A DNA stretch of 15,630 nucleotides from JAVBKB01 sp031554275 (GTDB lineage: Bacteria > Bacillota > Bacilli > JARBTR01). Below the pieces are notes generated by a model. The model was given only the letters and a program-made list of their open reading frames with translations. It had not been told where the DNA came from and did no database searches. Of the stretch, positions 1-5,170 are shown piece after piece; positions within the stretch are counted from its first letter, which is position 1; each line of letters opens with the position of its first letter. The stretch covers positions 1-15,630 of the forward strand of contig JAVBKB010000129.1 of assembly GCA_031554275.1 (NCBI GenBank), in the 5' to 3' direction. Position numbers and translations under genes: made by a program.

Positions 1-27
1 GTCTTTCCAGGCGGCTATTTTTATTGA
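1..27 (+). terminator. 3' half of an intrinsic terminator, cut by the left edge
   Basis: The first bases are the loop, right arm and T-rich tail of a hairpin whose complete copy lies at 1534-1560. Positions 1-158 match 1538-1696 with only one substitution and one inserted base. This implies that another lipoprotein gene of the same family ends just left of the window. Confidence 0.7.
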
Positions 28-37
28 AATAAACCTC

Positions 38-51
38 TTGTATCAATACAA
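38..51. promoter_or_regulatory. Inverted repeat TTGTAT-CA-ATACAA (possible operator)
   Basis: Two perfectly complementary 6-bp arms are separated by 2 bp. That gap is too short for an RNA hairpin loop but suits a dimeric DNA-binding protein. The same repeat is at 1575-1588, and a copy with one mismatch is at 883-896. The fourth gene of the array lacks it. It lies about 55 bp upstream of the -35-like box. Function is inferred. Confidence 0.3.
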
Positions 52-105
52 ACAAAGTAAATGTGTATAAAACTTAGTTTCTTTTTATGTGTAATTCTAG
101 TAAAA

Positions 106-134
106 TTGTCATTGAACTAATATGTTCTAATAAT
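106..134 (+). promoter_or_regulatory. Promoter of lipoprotein gene 1
   Basis: A -35-like TTGTCA (106-111) and a -10-like TAATAA (128-133) are separated by 16 bp. The block of about 75 bp from the TTTCTTTTTATG motif to the ATG is shared by all four lipoprotein genes. The start point would fall just before the GGGAG ribosome site (141-145), leaving a very short leader. Confidence 0.5.
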
Positions 135-151
135 TTTAAAGGGAGATACAT

Positions 152-832
152 ATGAAGAAATTATTGGTTGCATTATTGTCTTTAATATTAGTCTTTGGAT
201 TGACAGCTTGTGGTGGTGAAGAGAAAGCTGGCACCAAGGAAGGAGATACCAATGAATTAGTAGGAACATGGCTTGGAGTGGATGATCAAAAGCTAAAAAT
301 GGTTTTCACTAAAGACAAAGTTACCGTAAATGGGGATTCGGGAAGCTATGAAATAGAAGGCGGATCAAATATTATCATGACTAAGGGTGATGAAAGTCTA
401 ACGATTTCTTTTGAGGTAAATGGAAATGAATTGATTTTAACTGAAGATGGCGACGAAGAAATTTTGTATAAAAAAGGAAGTAAAGAATACGAAAATGCAG
501 TAACCGCAAAAGAAAAAGAAATTGAAAAATTATTAGAAGGAAAAGTCAAGATTCCAGAATCTTATTTTAAAACTCAGGAGCAAGTCGAGTCTGAATTTGA
601 AGCTGCAGGATTAAAAGTCGAATTTTTCCCTTACAACTTTGATAGTTCAGCGACTACTAATAAACGGTATTTAAAAAAAGGTGAATGCAATCAAGTAGAG
701 GAACAATCGGCCAGGCAGTACTTTGATCGTGATAAAGTCGGTGATAAGTTTGGGTTCTATGCCGATAAAGGCGCAACCATTAACATTGGTTATTCTGACC
801 ATGATTTTGATGGAACAAAGGGTGAAAAATAG
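152..832 (+). CDS. Lipoprotein with lipocalin-like and PASTA-like domains
   Basis: A 226-aa exported lipoprotein, presumably anchored on the outer face of the membrane. The type II signal peptide spans residues 1-19, with lipobox LTAC and lipidated Cys20. Residues about 35-107 (VGTW, then alternating short strands and a LILTEDGDE segment) resemble small lipocalin-like or DUF-type beta-barrels seen in Firmicute lipoproteins. Residues about 131-216 look PASTA-like: VKIP, then TQEQVESEFEAAGLKVEF, ending in ADKGATINIGYS. The C-terminus SDHDFDG is shared with the next gene. GGGAG (141-145) sits 6 bp before the ATG. The gene has its own promoter and terminator. Its signal peptide DNA differs from the other three copies although its upstream DNA does not, so the gene is mosaic. 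Ligand and function are unknown. Confidence 0.85.
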   Translation: MKKLLVALLSLILVFGLTACGGEEKAGTKEGDTNELVGTWLGVDDQKLKMVFTKDKVTVNGDSGSYEIEGGSNIIMTKGDESLTISFEVNGNELILTEDGDEEILYKKGSKEYENAVTAKEKEIEKLLEGKVKIPESYFKTQEQVESEFEAAGLKVEFFPYNFDSSATTNKRYLKKGECNQVEEQSARQYFDRDKVGDKFGFYADKGATINIGYSDHDFDGTKGEK

Positions 833-838
833 TAACTA

Positions 839-869
839 AATAGTCACCTTCTCAAGTGGCTATTATTAT
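839..869 (+). terminator. Intrinsic terminator after lipoprotein gene 1
   Basis: An AATAGTCACCTT arm and an AAGTGGCTATT arm pair across a CTC loop, with one G-T pair and one bulge, followed by T-rich TATTATT. It belongs to the same family of hairpins as those at 1534 and 2901. Confidence 0.65.
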
Positions 870-950
870 TGAAATAAACCTCTTGTATCAATATAAACAA
901 AGTAATCATGTACGAAATTCGGTTTCTTTTTATGTGTAATTCTAGTAAAA

Positions 951-979
951 TTGTCATTGAACTATTATGTTCTAATAAT
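951..979 (+). promoter_or_regulatory. Promoter of lipoprotein gene 2
   Basis: TTGTCA (951-956), a 16-bp spacer and TAATAA (973-978), inside the block common to the four array genes. Confidence 0.5.
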
Positions 980-996
980 TTTAAAGGGAGATACAT

Positions 997-1524
997 ATGA
1001 AGAAGCTTTTGATTGTGTTGTTAGGTTTGATTCTGGTATTAGGTTTGTCGGCTTGTGGCGAGAAAGATGAAAAGACAGATGCTAAAACAGAGGATACATC
1101 TAAAAGTGAAGAAAAGACATCAAATGATAAAAAAGAGGAAGAAAAAGTAACTAAAACGACTAAAGAAATGACTGCGGAAGAAAAAGCGGTCATATATAAA
1201 AAGAATGTGGAAGTATTATTGAATGGAAAGGTCAAGGTGCCTAGTACCGAGTTTAAAACACAAGAACAGGTTGAAGCAGAACTCGGAGCAGCAGGATTAA
1301 AAGTGAAATTCGTTGTTGCTAATTTTGATAGTACCGCTGCCTTTGGGAAACACTTTTTGAGAAAAGGGGAGTGTAAGTCCGTATTTGGAGACTATCAACC
1401 GGCTATCAGGTATTGCGCTTCCGACGAAGTCGGAGATAAACAGGGGTATTATGCTGACGAAGGTGAAACTATTATTGTTGGCTATTCCGACCATGATTTT
1501 GATGGAACAAAGGGTGAAAAATAG
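997..1524 (+). CDS. PASTA-like lipoprotein
   Basis: A 175-aa lipoprotein. The signal peptide is residues 1-19, with lipobox LSAC and lipidated Cys20. A charged, low-complexity Lys/Glu/Asp/Thr linker (about 21-65) would hold the folded part away from the membrane. Residues about 77-165 follow the PASTA pattern: VKVP, TQEQVEAELGAAGLKVKF, a variable middle, then YADEGETIIVGYS. PASTA domains bind peptidoglycan stem peptides in Ser/Thr kinases and PBPs; a similar role here is inference. The middle contains Cys126 and Cys140, which could pair; gene 1 keeps only the first. The C-terminal SDHDFDGTKGEK matches gene 1 in DNA through the stop codon. The start is set by GGGAG at 986-990. The linker is antisense-open, so reverse-strand ORFs there are shadows. 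Confidence 0.88.
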   Translation: MKKLLIVLLGLILVLGLSACGEKDEKTDAKTEDTSKSEEKTSNDKKEEEKVTKTTKEMTAEEKAVIYKKNVEVLLNGKVKVPSTEFKTQEQVEAELGAAGLKVKFVVANFDSTAAFGKHFLRKGECKSVFGDYQPAIRYCASDEVGDKQGYYADEGETIIVGYSDHDFDGTKGEK

Positions 1525-1533
1525 TAACTAATA

Positions 1534-1560
1534 AGTCGTCTTTCCAGGCGGCTATTTTTA
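1534..1560 (+). terminator. Intrinsic terminator after lipoprotein gene 2
   Basis: An 8-bp stem AGTCGTCT/AGGCGGCT (with G-T pairs) around loop TTCC, followed by ATTTTTATT. The window starts inside a copy of this element. Confidence 0.75.
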
Positions 1561-1696
1561 TTGAAATAAACCTCTTGTATCAATACAAACAAAGTAAATG
1601 TGTATAAAACTTAGTTTCTTTTTATGTGTAATTCTAGTAAAATTGTCATTGAACTATTATGTTCTTAATAATTTTAAAGGGAGATACATATGAAGA
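1538..1696. repeat. Near-exact direct repeat of the window start (copy of 1-158)
   Basis: This segment covers terminator, intergenic spacer, inverted repeat, promoter, ribosome site and the first two codons. It equals 1-158 apart from one substitution and one inserted T in the -10 region. A more diverged copy lies at about 845-1003. The fourth gene keeps only the proximal part (about 2238-2322). The pattern points to recent duplication or gene conversion. Confidence 0.85.
1643..1672 (+). promoter_or_regulatory. Promoter of lipoprotein gene 3
   Basis: TTGTCA (1643-1648) and TAATAA (1666-1671). The inserted T makes the spacer 17 bp, the optimum, against 16 bp in the other copies. This copy may be stronger. 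Confidence 0.5.
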
Positions 1697-2133
1697 AGCT
1701 TTTGATTGTGTTGTTAGGTTTGATGATGGTTTTAGGTTTGTCGGCTTGTGGCGAGAAAGATGAAAAGATGGATGCTAGAACCGAAACTAAAGCAGATGCA
1801 ACGTCTAAGAGTGAAGAGGAGACAAAAGCCGAAACTAAGGTAGAGGAAAGCAGCGCAACTCAAAAAATCAACGAATCCGCAACATACTCAGGCATGATTA
1901 TTGTTGGTGAAGACATTCCCGTGGGTTCTTACGACATAAAGCCGGCTGCTAATGACGATACAGCGATCAAAATTTTTGAAGATGAAAACGCAAAGGAAAA
2001 CGATGTTTATAAATACGAATGGTTATTTCCAGCCGATGACAATGGACCGGCAGATGAATTAAAATCATATGTTTTAAGAAAAGGTTACATTTTGGATATA
2101 AGTGACAATGCGGAATTTAAAAGAGTAAAGTAG
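1690..2133 (+). CDS. Lipoprotein with VGxDIPxGxYDI domain
   Basis: A 147-aa lipoprotein with signal peptide 1-19, lipobox LSAC and lipidated Cys20. A Lys/Glu/Thr/Ser linker (about 21-62) repeats TETKA/EETKA motifs. Residues about 66-147 form one small domain that begins SGMIIVGEDIPVGSYDIKPA and ends in a YVLRKGYILDIS strand. I recognise this layout (VG-x-DI-P-x-G-x-Y, then a late L-x-KG-x-x-L-x-I segment) from many Firmicute surface lipoproteins of unknown function. The DNA is nearly identical to gene 2 through the signal peptide and then diverges completely, so the gene is a promoter/signal cassette joined to a different payload. GGGAG at 1680-1684 sets the start. Confidence 0.85.
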   Translation: MKKLLIVLLGLMMVLGLSACGEKDEKMDARTETKADATSKSEEETKAETKVEESSATQKINESATYSGMIIVGEDIPVGSYDIKPAANDDTAIKIFEDENAKENDVYKYEWLFPADDNGPADELKSYVLRKGYILDISDNAEFKRVK

Positions 2134-2140
2134 TATGGAA

Positions 2141-2173
2141 TAAAAAGTAGTCATTTTAGGTTACTATTTTTTG
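2141..2173 (+). terminator. Weak intrinsic terminator after lipoprotein gene 3
   Basis: An AAAAAGTAGT arm and a TTACTATTTTTT arm pair imperfectly around a short loop, ending in six T. It differs in sequence from the other array terminators. Confidence 0.5.
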
Positions 2174-2269
2174 CGGAAATCCTAACTATATCATGAAGCG
2201 TGTTAGCAGATATTTAAAAGGGTAATTTACAAAATTTTTAGTTTCTTTTTATGTGTAATTCTAGTAAAA

Positions 2270-2297
2270 TTGTCATTGAACTATTATGTTATAATAA
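2270..2297 (+). promoter_or_regulatory. Promoter of lipoprotein gene 4
   Basis: TTGTCA (2270-2275) with TAATAA (2292-2297, 16 bp). A single base change also creates a consensus extended -10, TGtTATAAT (2287-2295), absent from the other copies. The DNA upstream of about 2238 is unrelated to the rest of the array, which delimits the conserved promoter unit. Confidence 0.5.
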
Positions 2298-2315
2298 TTT
2301 TAAAGGGAGATACAT

Positions 2316-2891
2316 ATGAAGAAGCTTTTGATATTATTGTTAGGTTTGATGCTGGTATTAGGTTTGTCAGCTTGTGGCGAGAAAGATGAAAAGACGGATG
2401 CTAAAACAGAAACTAAAACAGATGATGAGAAAACGGAGGTAGGTACTTTAAAAAATCCTATTCCTGTTGGAGATTCTTTTACGTTTGATTTAAAAAAGGA
2501 AGTAAAGGAAAAGAAGGTTGATTTAGAAATTCGGATGACGGTTCAAAGTATCATTAGAGGTGAAGAAGCATGGAAACTAATACAAGCGGAAAATTCAACC
2601 AATAAGCAAGCCCCTGAAGGAATGGAGTATGCGTTAATAAAAATAAACGGTGAATTAACAAAGTCAAGTGATCCAGAATATGAATACTATTTTAATAGCC
2701 AAGATTTTTATTCATATGACTCAAAAGGGATTGCTATGCCTGGAAAATTTGTCGTTGAACCAGATGCGTTTGGAGGGCTAGTTACTGTTGGCGGTTCTAA
2801 AGATGGAATGGTGGCTTTGTTAGTACCGATCAATGCTGAATTTTTTATAAAGTATAATACAAGTAAGCCATATTACTTTGCAAGTAAATAA
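2316..2891 (+). CDS. Lipoprotein with DUF4352-like domain
   Basis: A 191-aa lipoprotein with signal peptide 1-19, lipobox LSAC and lipidated Cys20. A short charged linker (21-42) leads to GTLKNPIPVGDSFTFDL (about 43-59), a lead-in I associate with DUF4352-type immunoglobulin-like lipoprotein domains. The rest fits that fold: EGMEYALIKINGEL, an aromatic FNSQDFYSYDSKG segment and a GMVALLVPINAEFFIKY strand near the C-terminus. DUF4352 proteins are cell-surface proteins without an assigned biochemical role. The first 90 or so bases match genes 2 and 3, and the remainder does not. GGGAG (2306-2310) sets the start. A strong terminator follows directly, and the gene is monocistronic. Confidence 0.85.
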   Translation: MKKLLILLLGLMLVLGLSACGEKDEKTDAKTETKTDDEKTEVGTLKNPIPVGDSFTFDLKKEVKEKKVDLEIRMTVQSIIRGEEAWKLIQAENSTNKQAPEGMEYALIKINGELTKSSDPEYEYYFNSQDFYSYDSKGIAMPGKFVVEPDAFGGLVTVGGSKDGMVALLVPINAEFFIKYNTSKPYYFASK

Positions 2892-2900
2892 AACAATCTT

Positions 2901-2930
2901 AGTCACCTTTTCAGGTGGCTATTTTTATTG
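2901..2930 (+). terminator. Intrinsic terminator closing the lipoprotein array
   Basis: An 8-bp stem AGTCACCT/AGGTGGCT around loop TTTC, followed by ATTTTTATT. Confidence 0.8.
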
Positions 2931-3041
2931 AAATTATCTTCTTGACCTAATGCACAAACGAAGAACAATATGATTGATCATGCCGAATTGTTTGTTATCG
3001 ATTCACTTGTGCAAGAAAATGGGTTTGGTAGATATCAGCAA

Positions 3042-3069
3042 AAAAAGTCACTCGAACGAGTGACTTTTT
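3042..3069. terminator. Symmetrical terminator hairpin just before the tail module
   Basis: Arms GTCACTCG (3047-3054) and CGAGTGAC (3057-3064) are flanked by five A and five T, so the element can act on both strands. It ends only 18 bp before the ribosome site of the Dit-like gene, leaving no room for an ordinary promoter between them. The bases from 2931 to 3041 hold no gene I can support. Confidence 0.75.
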
Positions 3070-3103
3070 CTATGCAGAAATTAAAATGGAGGGGAGAATA
3101 TGC

Positions 3104-4186
3104 ATGCCGATTTTAACTAGAAAATATGTGCAATTCAATGATCTAGTCATTGACAACTTCGATATGTTGACGAGCGCAGATCTAAGTGGTGGATTTAAAA
3201 CCGAAACGCAAAGCTACAGTTTTGGTCATGGAAGTTATGCGCCATCTAAAGCACGGCAACAATTTGCTGAGGAGCAACAACTTAGCATGACTTTGAAGCT
3301 GGATACTAGAAAGCTAAGCTGCGACCAACGAAAGTTTTATAAAGATTATGTGCTTATGAATCTATTGTTGTTTGGCAAGCTGTGGGCGATAGAGGGAGAA
3401 CAACTTCTTTGGACCAATGCTTTTGTGAAGAGTTACAGCGAATCTTACTCAACTGAAAGATACACAATCAACATTGACATTGATCTAACGCTGTATGAAG
3501 GGATTTGGCATAAAGCGGATTCGAGAAAAGTATTTCTACAACCGTATAGTGCTTGTAACTTTGAGGATTGCCTCGATTTTCGAGAGATCGATGAGTGTTT
3601 GGATTGTTGTACCACATGTATACAACCCAAACAACAGCCTTGCGCCAAATGTCTTTGCGAGTGCGACTATTTGAATGCTGAAAACTCACTTTGCGAGTTG
3701 AAGAAAGAGATAGCAGCCAGCTTCTATGGTCAATGTAATGATACCTACAAAATTATATATAACTGTGAGGCTGGCGAAAAGATTTGGGGATATGAAAAAA
3801 TGCTTGGTGATAAAATCTGCAAGGCTGATAGTTGTAAAAGTATCATTGCAGGTCAGTTCTATAGTGATACGATTGTTGATAGTACAAATGTAACGATAAC
3901 CATAATTGGCACTGTGAAGGATCCTCTTATCACGATAAACAATAATACCATGCAGATTCTTGGAGAATACTCAGGTGAGCTTAAATTGCTTCCAAATGGT
4001 GATATCTATTATCAAGCTGATAAGTGTTGTCCAGAGGTTGTAATCGACATTGATAACCTAGTCATACCAGACGGTAATATGTTTGGGTTTTTAGTGCATC
4101 ACGGAAACAACAGCATCATCGTAGAAACAAACAACTGCTGTGACATGACATGTGTCTATGTCAAAACAGACAGATTAACAATATAA
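3104..4186 (+). CDS. Cysteine-rich Dit-like phage distal tail protein
   Basis: A 360-aa structural protein of a siphovirus-type tail. The first 145 or so residues (PILTRKYVQFNDLVIDNFDM and onward to FVKSYSESYSTERYTINIDIDLTLYEGIWHKAD) fit a Dit N-terminal belt domain, which makes the hexameric ring joining the tube to the tip. After it comes a cysteine cluster at 165, 168, 169, 172, 180, 183, 185, 187 and 197 (CLDCCTTC, CAKCLCEC), then a beta-rich C-terminal half with CC pairs (21 Cys in total). From memory, similar Cys-rich proteins occur in streptococcal and enterococcal prophages. GGAGGGGA at 3088-3095 lies 8 bp before ATG 3104; the longer ATG at 3086 overlaps that site and has none of its own, so 3104 is chosen. 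First gene of an eight-to-nine-gene same-strand operon. No tape-measure gene precedes it, which is unusual. Confidence 0.72.
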   Translation: MPILTRKYVQFNDLVIDNFDMLTSADLSGGFKTETQSYSFGHGSYAPSKARQQFAEEQQLSMTLKLDTRKLSCDQRKFYKDYVLMNLLLFGKLWAIEGEQLLWTNAFVKSYSESYSTERYTINIDIDLTLYEGIWHKADSRKVFLQPYSACNFEDCLDFREIDECLDCCTTCIQPKQQPCAKCLCECDYLNAENSLCELKKEIAASFYGQCNDTYKIIYNCEAGEKIWGYEKMLGDKICKADSCKSIIAGQFYSDTIVDSTNVTITIIGTVKDPLITINNNTMQILGEYSGELKLLPNGDIYYQADKCCPEVVIDIDNLVIPDGNMFGFLVHHGNNSIIVETNNCCDMTCVYVKTDRLTI

Positions 4187-4201
4187 AATAGGAGTGATAA
4201 A

Positions 4202-5170
4202 ATGTCTAACTATTGCGAGGCTTGTGGGAGTTTAAAAGAATATGCACCTAACTTTGTTCTAAACGGGATTACGGATAGTGAATGCAAAAGTCTAGGGCAA
4301 AACAAGGGACTAAATAGTGCTTTATCAGTGTTGCACAACAACTGTCAAGATTTAAATGATATGCTTGATTGTTTGATTGGCGCACATCAAGATAAATTGC
4401 CAAGTTACGATGTTTGCGATTGGAAAGAGTATATAAACGAGCTAATGTCTAATTTGTATAACATGGAAAAGGCAATGATTTGCTCTGAGTGCGGTCAATG
4501 GACAGAGATCGAGAAGCTATGGGCAGAAATAGATAGAATTTGGAAAGAGCTAGAAAAGATTTGGACAGAAATAAGAAAGATCCAAGATGATATAGCTGAT
4601 TTAAAGGATCTGGTCGAATGCCTTCGGCAAGCAATCAGCACAATTAATAATACGGACTTTACACCACGAGTGACAAATCATCGTTATGGGGGAATTCAAG
4701 GTGTAAGTGGTTTTTACAGAGAGATTCTTGATGATTATAATTTCGATATTTTCATGGATAGTGTTACTGGTGATGACGGATCTGTAGTTGCTGATAAAGA
4801 TTACTATGTTACTGTTCATATGTGTGGTGATTTAACAAAAGGTTCAGGGCCGATTATTGAGGAAGTGACAGTTCATGCAAGTGAGACGCCTTATAATGAT
4901 AATTTAAAAACACTGACAGGGAGACACTTTTCAACGACTCAAGGAGGCGACCTATCGATTGGAATGAGTGCATCTTTGTTCGTTCCGAAAGGTCAGTATC
5001 TGAAATTTCATGTAGTGGGAACATCCGATGGTGGCGCTCCTGTCGAGGGAAAATTCAGAGTGCATCAAGTATCCGTTATGTGGGTTCCTGCTTTCACAAT
5101 TGATTTGCCTAACTGTAGTCCAGTGCTACTGCAATCAGATTTATTGTCTGTAGATGATAGCGATGGCTAA
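4202..5170 (+). CDS. Phage tail-tip protein, Cys-rich with Trp-heptad coiled coil
   Basis: A 322-aa protein. The N-terminal 99 residues are cysteine-rich, with two CxxC pairs (Cys5/Cys8 and Cys94/Cys97) and a VCDWKEY motif. I recall the same opening (YC-x-x-C, NGIT, CLIG, DVCDWKEY) from structural proteins of Streptococcus and Enterococcus phages. Residues 100-140 are a predicted helix with Trp at every seventh position (100, 107, 114, 121) and Ile/Leu three residues later, a strong coiled-coil pattern. Residues about 150-322 are beta-rich and carry a NHRYGGIQGVSGFYREIL segment, perhaps a jelly-roll-type binding domain. AGGAGTG at 4190-4196 sets the start. The end overlaps the next gene by 17 bp. 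It is probably a minor tail-tip or baseplate component; receptor binding is inference. Confidence 0.65.
   Translation: MSNYCEACGSLKEYAPNFVLNGITDSECKSLGQNKGLNSALSVLHNNCQDLNDMLDCLIGAHQDKLPSYDVCDWKEYINELMSNLYNMEKAMICSECGQWTEIEKLWAEIDRIWKELEKIWTEIRKIQDDIADLKDLVECLRQAISTINNTDFTPRVTNHRYGGIQGVSGFYREILDDYNFDIFMDSVTGDDGSVVADKDYYVTVHMCGDLTKGSGPIIEEVTVHASETPYNDNLKTLTGRHFSTTQGGDLSIGMSASLFVPKGQYLKFHVVGTSDGGAPVEGKFRVHQVSVMWVPAFTIDLPNCSPVLLQSDLLSVDDSDG

Noticed and set aside
981..1235. Reverse-strand frame of 84 codons opposite lipoprotein gene 2
   Set aside because: It is the antisense of the Lys/Glu-rich linker, which gives a Ser/Phe/Leu string; the forward gene has a promoter, ribosome site and lipobox.
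1..2930. CRISPR array as an explanation of the repeated spacing
   Set aside because: The repeats are over 100 bp, lie between full genes, and consist of terminator plus promoter DNA.
2970..3116. 48-codon frame running through the hairpin at 3042-3069 into the Dit ribosome site
   Set aside because: Weak ribosome site, no recognisable product, and the frame reads through a clear terminator.
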